The translations under genes and the position numbers were made by a program. From Pseudohongiella sp. (GTDB lineage: Bacteria > Pseudomonadota > Gammaproteobacteria > Pseudomonadales > Pseudohongiellaceae), in contig JABMOK010000077.1 in the NCBI GenBank assembly GCA_013204155.1, forward strand, positions 1 to 53,818: a stretch of DNA of 53,818 nt, read 5' to 3'. Numbering within the stretch: position 1 is the first letter of the stretch; the number at the start of each line of letters is the position of its first letter. This document shows positions 17,638 through 26,081 of the stretch, one piece after another. The notes beneath the pieces are model-generated. The model was given only the letters and a program-made list of their open reading frames with translations. It searched no databases and was not told the DNA's origin.

Positions 17638-17773
17638 GATGTTCCTCGTCCTCTAGTGGAATTCTCGAGATCTGTGCTATCTGCTCGTCATTGCCTCTAT
17701 TACAAAACCAGATGCCTACTCCGACCATGAAGGCCTTCACCAGCATATCGCCCATAAAAATAAACATGGTCAT
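17630..17773 (-). CDS. ccoQ: Small CcoQ-like subunit of cbb3 oxidase
   Basis: A 47-residue frame between ccoO and ccoP, overlapping both (ATGA with ccoO, 8 bases with ccoP). That is the position of ccoQ/fixQ. It has one short hydrophobic segment (MFIFMGDMLVKAFMVGVGIWF) and an acidic C-terminal tail (ISRIPLEDEEHHG). CcoQ stabilises the complex. The sequence is poorly conserved, so the assignment rests on location, overlaps and the single membrane span. Confidence 0.65.
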   Translation of the reverse strand: MTMFIFMGDMLVKAFMVGVGIWFCNRGNDEQIAQISRIPLEDEEHHG

Positions 17774-18399
17774 TGTGATTGCTCCTCGCTGTAGCCGGTG
17801 CCAAGCATCTGTAGATAAGCGATGACAGTGTCGATCTCTTTTAACCCCGCTAGCTGAGCCGGCGCCGCTTCGATGTCTGCATCGCTATAAGGATGTCCAA
17901 GGAATCTCAAGCCCTTCATCTTGGCGCTAATATTTCCCGCCTGAGTCGCATCACGTCGCGCCAGCCAGGGGTAGGCTGGCATGATGCTTTCGCTAACAAC
18001 AGCTCGTGGATCGATTAGATGGGCGCGATGCCAGGCATCGGAAAACTTGCCACCGACTCGGTGAAGGTCCGGGCCAGTGCGTTTCGATCCCCACAGGAAA
18101 GGTCGGTCATAGATAAATTCTTCCGCTCTCGAATAAGGTCCGTAACGCTCGATTTCGGCGATCAGTGGCCGTATTTGTTGCGAGTGACAAACACTACAGC
18201 CTTCTCTTATATAGATGTCACGACCTGTCAGTTCTACGGCACTGTAAACTCGCGCATTCACGTTTGGCGTATCCAGCGCATCCTGATTGAGCACTGGAAT
18301 AATCTGTACCAGCCCACCAATTGAAGACACCACTAGTATCCCGAAAATAAGTAGCCCGATATTTTCTTCGAGCTTCTTATGTAATGACAGACCACTCAT
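17770..18399 (-). CDS. ccoO: cbb3-type cytochrome c oxidase, monoheme subunit CcoO
   Basis: Monoheme membrane-anchored cytochrome c that passes electrons from CcoP to CcoN. One N-terminal helix (about 14-33), then EGCSVCHSQQIRPL with the heme motif at 68-72 and the long family-specific stretch YGPYSRAEEFIYDRPFLWGS, then KRTGPDLHRVGGKFSD. The axial methionine is likely in SIMPAYPWL. Length 209 is normal. It overlaps ccoN by four bases (ATGA) and the ccoQ-like frame at its end. Confidence 0.96.
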   Translation of the reverse strand: MSGLSLHKKLEENIGLLIFGILVVSSIGGLVQIIPVLNQDALDTPNVNARVYSAVELTGRDIYIREGCSVCHSQQIRPLIAEIERYGPYSRAEEFIYDRPFLWGSKRTGPDLHRVGGKFSDAWHRAHLIDPRAVVSESIMPAYPWLARRDATQAGNISAKMKGLRFLGHPYSDADIEAAPAQLAGLKEIDTVIAYLQMLGTGYSEEQSQ

Positions 18400-19835
18400 G
18401 CGTTCACTCCGTAGGCGGGATCAACGGCGGGGACTTGTACCTTGACCGCCTGCCTGCCCTTTAAAGTCATGAACAGGTTGTAAGCCATTAAGACTGTGCC
18501 TGTTAGAAAGATCAGTCCCGCTACCAGGCGTAACAGGTAGAAAGGCGTCATGCTGGACATGATGTCCTTGAAACTGAAACTCAACTCACCTATTTCATCG
18601 ATGCTGAGCCATAACAGACCCTGGGAAACGCCCGCGCCCCACATCGCCACGATGTAGAGCATGGTGCCCGCCAGGGCCATCCAAAAATGTATATTAGCCA
18701 GACGAACACTGTGCAAATCGGCACCCACAAGTCGTGGCACCAGAAAGTAGAAAGTGCCATAGGTAATCATCGCGTTCCAGCCGAGGGCACCAGAGTGCAC
18801 ATGGCCGATGGTCCAGTCGGTGAAATGACTGACCACATTCACGCTCCGAATCGCCATCATCGGACCCTCAAAGGTTGCCAAGCCATAAAATGCCAGTGAC
18901 AAGACGATAAACTTTAGTGCCGGGTCGGTCTTAAGTTTCTCCCACGCCGTGCTCACTGTCATGATGCCATTGATCATTGTGGCCCAGGATGGCACTAATA
19001 AAATTACACTCATTATCACCCCGAGTGATTGCACCCATTCGGGAATAGCGCTGTAGTGCAAGTGATGAGGCCCGGCCCAGATATAGCTGTAAACAAAGGC
19101 CCAGAAGGCAACTACTGAAAGACGGTAACTCCAAATCGGACGCCCTGCCTGTTTGGGCAGAAAATAGTACATCATGCCGAGGAAGCCACCGGTTAATAAA
19201 AATCCTACCGCATTGTGTCCATACCACCATTGAACTACTGCATCCTGCGCACCGGCATACAGTGAATAGGATTTCATCGGACTAACAGGTATCGCCAAAT
19301 TATTGACGATGTGCAACATCGCGACAACGATAATCAGTGCGCCATAGAACCAGTTTGAAATATAGATTTGTTTTATTTTGCGCGTGGCTATAGTGCCGAA
19401 AAATACAATGCCAAAACAAATCCAGATCACAGCAATCAAAATATCGAATGGCCACTCCAGTTCCGCATATTCTTTTGCGCTCGTCATACCCGCTAACAGA
19501 GACAAGCCTCCGCTCAGCACCAAAAGTTGCCAGGCGTAACAACAGAACCAGGCGAGCCTGGGTGCAAATAGAGGCACATGGGAGGTGCGCTGCACACTAT
19601 AGAAGGCGGTTGCCATCAATGCCGAGACACCAAAGCCAAACACGATGCCATTGGTATGCAAGGGTCGCAAGCGACCAAAAGAAAGCCAGAACTGGCCAAA
19701 ATCGATAGTAGGCCAGATTAGCTCGGCGGATATGTACACACCAACCGTCATCGCCAGAACAGCCCAGATAACAGAAAACTGAACCAGCCGAATAACAACG
19801 TTATCGTGGTAGGTATTGTTGCTTACTTCATTCAT
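18396..19835 (-). CDS. ccoN: cbb3-type cytochrome c oxidase, catalytic subunit CcoN
   Basis: The heme-copper catalytic core that reduces oxygen to water under low oxygen. About twelve helices are visible. Heme and copper ligands include the histidine in RPLHTNGIVFGFG, GHNAVGFLL, the HH pair in WAGPHHLHYSAIPEW (CuB), and the proximal pair in TDWTIGHVHSGALGWN. Length 479 is normal. The ATG at 19835 lies next to a 13-bp repeat array that fills the short gap after the Yip1-type gene. No FNR/ANR box (TTGAT-N4-ATCAA) was seen upstream, although this operon is usually oxygen controlled. Confidence 0.97.
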   Translation of the reverse strand: MNEVSNNTYHDNVVIRLVQFSVIWAVLAMTVGVYISAELIWPTIDFGQFWLSFGRLRPLHTNGIVFGFGVSALMATAFYSVQRTSHVPLFAPRLAWFCCYAWQLLVLSGGLSLLAGMTSAKEYAELEWPFDILIAVIWICFGIVFFGTIATRKIKQIYISNWFYGALIIVVAMLHIVNNLAIPVSPMKSYSLYAGAQDAVVQWWYGHNAVGFLLTGGFLGMMYYFLPKQAGRPIWSYRLSVVAFWAFVYSYIWAGPHHLHYSAIPEWVQSLGVIMSVILLVPSWATMINGIMTVSTAWEKLKTDPALKFIVLSLAFYGLATFEGPMMAIRSVNVVSHFTDWTIGHVHSGALGWNAMITYGTFYFLVPRLVGADLHSVRLANIHFWMALAGTMLYIVAMWGAGVSQGLLWLSIDEIGELSFSFKDIMSSMTPFYLLRLVAGLIFLTGTVLMAYNLFMTLKGRQAVKVQVPAVDPAYGVNA

Positions 19836-19848
19836 TTAGCTACTCTCT

Positions 19849-19907
19849 AAACCTACTTTCTAAACCTATTTTCCAAATCTATTTTCCAAACCTATTTTCC
19901 AAACCTA
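19849..19907 (-). repeat. 13-bp tandem repeat containing TAG, at the Yip1 gene end
   Basis: Four full copies plus part of a fifth of a 13-bp unit (plus strand aaacctattttcc, with variants aaacctactttct and aaatctattttcc). On the minus strand each unit contains TAG, and the last copy supplies the stop codon of the upstream gene. Because 13 is not a multiple of 3, the TAGs fall in successive frames, closing all three. Confidence 0.9.
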
Positions 19908-20519
19908 CACGCCCAATAACGGTCCCACGCCCAAGGTCCAAAGCATTACGCTAAGACCCAATAAGCTTACTATCGCGACTAAAAGCCAACCCACCAGAGA
20001 CGATGCCATTAATATGCCTCTCTCCGGCGGCGTTTCCAACGCTATGGGTATCCCCTTATAAAGAAGATACATACTCCATATCACGGTAGGTATTAAGATC
20101 AATATGTTAATGAAGACATCTGGATACAACTGGGCAGCACTGGCAACGGCCAGGGGTTCACCCACGATGGTAATTAATGCCAAATGTCTCCCAAAGGAAG
20201 TACTTGCCCCATAGGTCGAAGCCATCCAGCGGCTGATAACTGTCGTGCTTAACAGCCCAAATAATAAGACACAGAAATAGGCAATACTCACTACAAGGAG
20301 AACGTCTATTGGCAATCTTAACGGCTCGGCCGCCCCCAATCGCCAGCCAAAATTTGAAGCTCCGATTAAGGAAAATACCGGTGGCAACAGCAATAGGAAA
20401 ATAGAGTAGCGAAACATTATGTTCAACGGTGCCGGGTCTAGCTTTGATAATTCTTCAAAGGCAGCGGTGGGCTGATAAAGCGAATTAAACAGCAGAAAGG
20501 AATTGGCACGATCAGTCAT
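19905..20519 (-). CDS. Yip1-family multi-span membrane protein
   Basis: A 204-residue protein with about five membrane helices (about 38-56, 72-96, 112-130, 134-155, 175-198). The N-terminus PTAAFEELS matches the start of the Yip1 domain, which is found in many small bacterial inner-membrane proteins of unknown role. It is directly upstream of ccoN on the same strand, with only the 13-bp repeat array between, so it may be co-transcribed with the oxidase. The region in front of its ATG holds a second, 20-bp repeat array. No good ribosome-binding site is seen. A role in oxidase assembly is only a guess from position. Confidence 0.75.
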   Translation of the reverse strand: MTDRANSFLLFNSLYQPTAAFEELSKLDPAPLNIMFRYSIFLLLLPPVFSLIGASNFGWRLGAAEPLRLPIDVLLVVSIAYFCVLLFGLLSTTVISRWMASTYGASTSFGRHLALITIVGEPLAVASAAQLYPDVFINILILIPTVIWSMYLLYKGIPIALETPPERGILMASSLVGWLLVAIVSLLGLSVMLWTLGVGPLLGV

Positions 20520-20560
20520 AACTTGCTTGTCCGAAAATCTCTATTGGCGAATCCTGGTTT

Positions 20561-20717
20561 CCGTCTATTCAAACGGGTTCTCGTGTTTTCAGACCGGTTT
20601 TCATCTATTCAAACGAGTTTTCGTCTTTTTAGACCGGTTTTCATCTTTTCAAAACGGTTTTCATCTTTTCAAAACGGTTTTCATCTTTTCAAACCGATTT
20701 TCATCTTTTCAAAATAG
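20561..20717 (-). repeat. 20-bp tandem repeat array upstream of the Yip1-cco genes
   Basis: Eight units in exact 20-bp register (plus strand consensus tcatcttttcaaaacggttt). The copies near 20640-20700 are almost identical and those nearer the Yip1 gene are more diverged. Each unit carries a near-palindromic AAAACCGGTTTT-like core. The spacing, near two helical turns, puts the cores on one face of the DNA. It ends about 40 bases before the ATG of the Yip1-type gene. Confidence 0.92.
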
Positions 20718-20997
20718 TAAGGGAGTTTAGGTAGATCTGCAATGAATACAGGATCGAGCCAACTTCCTCGAACATAAATCCGCGCTACTCAGGGTAATTG
20801 TAGACAAGCTTGGTTGAGGACGTTTGATCTGCCTCAAGGAGTAGCTCAGCAACTGAGCAGGCTGGCCCAAATTATCTGCAACAGCACAGGGAAATGGCAA
20901 AGGGGTTGCTGTCAGCTTCCGCCGGGAAGGAGGCGTGGCCAACAATTTCGCCGTTCGAGTGGCTGATATCATCGACCAGGCCGTGTATTGAATAGCT
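20718..20997. other. Gap between repeat array and CopC-like gene
   Basis: No supported gene. A plus-strand stretch at about 20870-20993 (reading GVAVSFRREGGVANNFAVRV, then ADIIDQAVY and a stop) looks protein-like. It has no start, and a stop precedes it, so it may be the end of a broken gene; the family was not recognised. Confidence 0.25.
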
Positions 20998-21384
20998 CTA
21001 TCGACCCGTTCGGACAGAAAAGTTAAATGAGCCTTGATACGTCGAGAGATCATCGCCAACCACTGTGCTCCAGCTCACGGTGTAGTCGCCGTCGGTGACT
21101 GCTGGCTCGAATATCTCCATCATCAAATCATCTGCTCCCATGGTATGCATGCCACGCATACGATACTCACCTGCCGGGCCCGTTAATGCAACGCGGCTGC
21201 GAGATACGTCTGGCAAGGCATCATAAAGCAGTCTTAGAGTACGCGGCGATCGCGTCAGGACGCTATCCGCAGCAGGCTCCGATCGTAATAGGGGGGAATA
21301 CTCTCGATTAACTGCGCAGCCTGCCAATAAGGGGGCAGCAAGAATTACAACTAAACTGGCTAGAATTCGTCTGTTCAATAACAT
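20998..21384 (-). CDS. CopC-domain lipoprotein
   Basis: A 128-residue protein with a lipoprotein signal (lipobox LAGC, cysteine 22). It then shows the CopC/YobA beta-sandwich pattern: SEPAADSVLTRSPRTLRLLYD, and the C-terminal DGDYTVSWSTVVGDDLSTYQ followed by GSFNFSV. CopC proteins bind copper in the periplasm. Here the usual Cu(II) histidines, one at the mature N-terminus and one in the DGH segment, are absent. A Met/His cluster (MRGMHTMGADDLMMEI) could bind Cu(I) instead. It lies upstream of the cbb3 and copper genes on the same strand. Role in copper handling is inferred from fold and position. Confidence 0.75.
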   Translation of the reverse strand: MLLNRRILASLVVILAAPLLAGCAVNREYSPLLRSEPAADSVLTRSPRTLRLLYDALPDVSRSRVALTGPAGEYRMRGMHTMGADDLMMEIFEPAVTDGDYTVSWSTVVGDDLSTYQGSFNFSVRTGR

Positions 21385-21643
21385 GGCTTAGAGTTTCCCT
21401 GGCTGAAATAGTGTATGCAAATGTGTGCAATAACGCGGCTAAAAAAATAGGATGACTAAAAACTAGCGATAAGCCAAGCATGGTAGTGGTAACCCGAAGC
21501 AGTGACAATTCTATCGCTCGGGCGAGCATAAGCACAATATGACAGGGCACTATGGAACCAGGATGCAGGTTTTTGGAAGAGGGTGCTAGCTGCTTTGATC
21601 TGTAAGACAAATCGATTTAGTTTGGCTAAGGCGAACTTTAAAA

Positions 21644-21820
21644 TTAGTGCTCGTCTCGCTGTTGTTTAAGCTGGGAAAGTTCCCTGGCGAATTGATCAAG
21701 TTTCATCCTGATTTCATCTTCCTTCTGTTTCTTCAGATAAAGGTGATCGCTGTCTGACGAAGCCTCTTGAATAGATTCATTCATCGGTTCTTGTCTTGCT
21801 GCTTGAGCGAGTTTATTCAT
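21644..21820 (-). CDS. Small coiled-coil protein, 58 residues
   Basis: Starts at ATG 21820 with GGAG nine bases upstream and ends in TAA. The product is highly charged and helical (LYLKKQKEDEIRMKLDQFAR, then ELSQLKQQRDEH), with heptad-like leucines, no cysteines and no hydrophobic segment. Not recognised. It lies about 260 bases upstream of the CopC-like gene on the same strand. Confidence 0.6.
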   Translation of the reverse strand: MNKLAQAARQEPMNESIQEASSDSDHLYLKKQKEDEIRMKLDQFARELSQLKQQRDEH

Positions 21821-22451
21821 TCCTTATGACTCCAACCCTTTTGCCAAAATGAAATTCCCACATCCGATAACGAAATTTTCCAAGCTTGCTGTGCGTGTTC
21901 TGCTATCTGGCGTTAAATGTTTCATCTGAATCAGCCTTAAGTCGAAGCGAAAACTACTCCGCTTTTTCTGTTAGCAGATTTTTTTTAGCCATTCTTGCGC
22001 TGAAAAATCAATAACTTAGCAACTTCTATGGAGCGCAACATATAGTGTAAATCGGCCAAAGTCAAACAATATCTAGTGCTTTCAGTTGATCTGCCCGGCC
22101 TGATTCAGCTCCATTATTAAGTGGTATATCAGCCCCCTCCCATTGTGTCAGTGCATATGCAGCCAAATAAATCCTGCTATATCTGACACTTAGCGATAAT
22201 CATTAAGAATATAAATTAAATAAACAAAGGACACCCAATTAAATAAATAATTTTAAAAAAACTATTGTTCGGATTTAAAACGCTTGCTTAGTGGTTTTCC
22301 GCCAACACGAGTCGATGACATCAATCACCTTATGGCGCAAAAGTGCCGGGGATTATCGAATCCTGCTTGGGAATAGACGGAGACAAAATTGAAGGGGATG
22401 TGAAGGACAAATAAGATGATGATAATTTGCTTCGGTTTGCTAAATACTCAA
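21821..22451. other. Gene-free AT-rich stretch with a long imperfect hairpin
   Basis: About 630 bases without a supportable gene, between the small coiled-coil gene and the REP-associated transposase. It holds an imperfect inverted repeat at 22145-22189 (outer stem GTGTCAG/CTGACAC, inner stem ATAT-GCAG/CTGC-ATAT, with small bulges) and an AAAAGTGCC motif at 22339-22347 that recurs beyond the other end of the transposase gene. The rest is A+T-rich with no clear promoter. Confidence 0.5.
22145..22189. repeat. Imperfect palindrome near the RAYT gene
   Basis: The arms GTGTCAG and CTGACAC pair perfectly. Further in, ATATGCAG pairs with CTGCTATAT with one bulged base; the loop is about 11 bases. 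It could be a recognition hairpin for the nearby single-strand transposase or a transcript end, but there is no T-run next to it. Confidence 0.45.
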
Positions 22452-23549
22452 CTAAGTACCATACAGCAATCTAGAGGAATGGATGCCTCTTATCCATTTA
22501 TGGGGATGTTTGAAACTCACTCCGGCCTTGATTCTGCTTTCATGAAAGTGAATGAGCGCCGCTTCCGCTCCGGCCGCAATGGAATAATGACGGTGAAAAG
22601 CGCTGACACTTCTCAGCCAAGCATCAGCGGTAATGCCCAGTATCTGCAATACCGTGTGCTTCTTATCGAGTGAATCAACTCGCCGGCTAGTCGCTGAATC
22701 GCTTAGCTGAAGTGCGCTACAGGTAGATTGCAACAATTCGAAGTAGGCTTGTTGGGTAATAGGTAATGGGGCTTCCGACAAGCCCTCCAGTTCAGCCATT
22801 GATCTCAGCCGGGCTTGCGTAACTGTAGATTTACGCTCGCCAAGCAGATGTCTAATGCTGCGCCGGGACAATAAACGCTGCTGACGATAGCTCCGATTCT
22901 TCACTTTCCTGGCATGCTGAATCAATCGCTCCTGAATTGAAGTAAAGTCGCTGCTCTCCAGAGATTCGCTGATCCCCGCCCGGATTGGGTTCAGATCAAC
23001 ATAAGCCATACAGGTAACCAGCGCCTTTTCATCAAGCAACGCCTGGCTCTTGAAGCGTCCTTCCCAAAAGCGACCACTGCATTCGTCTTCCCTGTTTGCT
23101 TGTCGGGCGATTGACTCGTTGATGCAACGCATAAACCAGCTGATATCCGCGAGTCGCTCGCGCCAAAGCTCTACATTCTGCCGCAGTAGTTTTTGTGCCG
23201 CTGTTGTCGACTTATTTCTCTGCAGTGTCTCAACAAGTGCCGCGTTGCGAGGAAAGAGGTCCGTCCAACGTTTTATCACTTCCGCATCATCCCAGGAATC
23301 TGCCTGTTGCTGATTTACATAAAGCACCAGATGATAGTGATTACTCATAATCGCATAGGCACAAATATCGATGGAGAACTGCGCGGACAATTGTTTGATC
23401 CGGGTAACAAGCCATTGCTTTCGATGATCAAAATTCTTGCCAGATACAGCGTCGTCGCCGCACAAATAGGCGCGACGTACACAGCGAGAAATGCAGTGGT
23501 AGTAAGGCGTATCTTGTATCGATACTTGTTGATATCTGGCTCGAGTCAC
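22452..23549 (-). CDS. REP-associated tyrosine transposase (RAYT, Y1_Tnp)
   Basis: A single-strand DNA nuclease of the IS200/IS605-related Y1 family. The N-terminus TPYYHCISRCVRRAYLCG is the family hallmark. The HUH metal site is H71 and H73 in AIMSNHYHLVLY. The second half of the domain has GRFWEGRFKSQALLDEKAL and CMAYVDLNPIRAGI, the region that carries the active tyrosine. At 365 residues it is longer than the E. coli TnpA-REP (about 165), with an extra C-terminal part found in many marine gammaproteobacterial copies. Such genes are usually single-copy, domesticated and linked to REP palindromes elsewhere in the genome. It stands alone here. The frame is intact. Confidence 0.93.
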   Translation of the reverse strand: MTRARYQQVSIQDTPYYHCISRCVRRAYLCGDDAVSGKNFDHRKQWLVTRIKQLSAQFSIDICAYAIMSNHYHLVLYVNQQQADSWDDAEVIKRWTDLFPRNAALVETLQRNKSTTAAQKLLRQNVELWRERLADISWFMRCINESIARQANREDECSGRFWEGRFKSQALLDEKALVTCMAYVDLNPIRAGISESLESSDFTSIQERLIQHARKVKNRSYRQQRLLSRRSIRHLLGERKSTVTQARLRSMAELEGLSEAPLPITQQAYFELLQSTCSALQLSDSATSRRVDSLDKKHTVLQILGITADAWLRSVSAFHRHYSIAAGAEAALIHFHESRIKAGVSFKHPHKWIRGIHSSRLLYGT

Positions 23550-23710
23550 TGGTCTATCTTCAGTCTAAAATCACGGCCATTGGAGCCGCGATAAAATTGA
23601 GGCGGATGCCGAGTTTAGAGGGTTTGTAGTACTATGCAAGGCATAAGTAAAAAATTAAAAAGTGCCACTGACACAGACCCGGAAACAGACAGGAAATTCG
23701 AAGCAACTAA

Positions 23711-24613
23711 ATGAGAATCGGCATAGATCTTGGCGGCACAAAAATTGAAGGCATTCTATTGTCTGATGACGGGATTGTTGTAGAAAATATCCGTGTAGAT
23801 ACGCCCGCTAACGAATACTCCAATACCGTGGAAACACTCAGTCAATTAGTTGAATCCCTGCAGCAGAATTCTGAGTCAAAATATCCGGTAGGAATTGGGA
23901 CTCCTGGCGCCTTATCTTCTATTGACGAGACAATGAAAAACTGCAACTCCGTTCAGCTCAATGGGAAAGCTTTGAAACGGAATATTGAGGATCGTCTTGG
24001 GTATGGAGTTCGACTGGAGAATGACGCGAATTGCTTCGCCCTTTCAGAGGCCTGTTACGGCTCTGGCAGAGATGCGCTCACTGTATTCGGAGTTATTATC
24101 GGAACAGGAACCGGCGGCGGTCTGGTTATCAATAAACGATTACACACCGGGCCCAATCGCATCGCCGGCGAGTGGGGGCACAACTCAATGCCAAGTTCGG
24201 TTCGAGAACTGATCGATGCTGACCGCCGTTGCTATTGCGGACGAATAAACTGTATTGAAACTGTTCTGTCTGGTCGCGGTCTTAGACAAAGCCATCAGGA
24301 AAGCACAGGCAATGCTCTGCAGGCCATAGAGATAGCGAGACTGGCAGAAGAAGGTAGCCAAACCGCGAAGGAATCTATTCAGCTTTATTGCCAACAACTT
24401 GCTCGCTGTCTGGCGACTGTGGTGAATATCATCGATCCGGATATGATCGTACTGGGGGGCGGCCTTTCAAATATCGGTGAACTCTATTCCCAAGTTCGAA
24501 GCCTGATGAAAGAGTCTGTGTTCACCGACAATATGCTGACCCAATTGTCAGCACCTCGTTTCGGCGATGCCAGCGGCGCCAGAGGAGCCGCTTGTCTATG
24601 GCCTCTGGAATGA
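23711..24613 (+). CDS. ROK-family sugar kinase
   Basis: A 300-residue ATP-dependent hexokinase of the ROK family, of the fructokinase (Mak) or N-acetylglucosamine kinase (NagK) type. Visible are the phosphate-binding MRIGIDLGGTKIEG at the N-terminus, the catalytic ENDANCFALSE (about 105-115), GTGTGGGLVI, the substrate-site HN in GEWGHNSMP, and the zinc-site CYCGRINCIET (about 177-187). The start at 23711 follows an AGGAAATT-like site about 18 bases upstream, which is weak. No sugar transporter or regulator is adjacent, so the substrate is not fixed. Confidence 0.93.
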   Translation: MRIGIDLGGTKIEGILLSDDGIVVENIRVDTPANEYSNTVETLSQLVESLQQNSESKYPVGIGTPGALSSIDETMKNCNSVQLNGKALKRNIEDRLGYGVRLENDANCFALSEACYGSGRDALTVFGVIIGTGTGGGLVINKRLHTGPNRIAGEWGHNSMPSSVRELIDADRRCYCGRINCIETVLSGRGLRQSHQESTGNALQAIEIARLAEEGSQTAKESIQLYCQQLARCLATVVNIIDPDMIVLGGGLSNIGELYSQVRSLMKESVFTDNMLTQLSAPRFGDASGARGAACLWPLE

Positions 24614-24658
24614 ATCTCTACAAATCTTGATAGCCATAGCACTCAATCGCACAGCTAT

Positions 24659-24725
24659 TAATAACCCGGATCTTAATAACCTGGGTCTTAATAACCCGGG
24701 TCTTAATAACCCGGGGCTTAATAAA
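24659..24725. repeat. 15-bp tandem repeat between the ROK kinase gene and purA
   Basis: Four copies and part of a fifth of taataacccgggtct, differing at one or two positions. Each unit holds the palindrome CCCGGG or a variant. It fills the convergent gap between the ROK gene and purA. There is no T-run, so it is not a standard terminator. Confidence 0.9.
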
Positions 24726-24733
24726 GTAAGAAC

Positions 24734-26035
<1,302 letters not shown>

Positions 26036-26081
26036 CTACTCAATAATCAAACAAACATAAATTCAAAAATCTAACCAAACC

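Noticed and set aside
19836..20560. FNR/ANR box for the cbb3 operon
   Set aside because: No TTGAT-N4-ATCAA or near variant was seen by eye in the region upstream of ccoN or of the Yip1 gene.
20561..20717. CRISPR array
   Set aside because: Units abut without spacers and no cas genes are near.
20503..20730. Plus-strand frames across the 20-bp repeats (FSSFQNGFHLF repeats)
   Set aside because: Open only because the repeat lacks stops. No start signal; a repeat artefact.
20727..21059. 110-residue minus-strand frame below the CopC-like gene
   Set aside because: Overlaps the CopC-like gene in another frame; no domain, no start signal.
21308..21610. 100-residue minus-strand frame with a hydrophobic middle
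   Set aside because: Overlaps the start of the CopC-like gene and has no ribosome-binding site; not supported.
24659..24725. Transcription terminator between the ROK kinase gene and purA
   Set aside because: Short CCCGGG palindromes only, in direct repeats; no long stem and no T-run.
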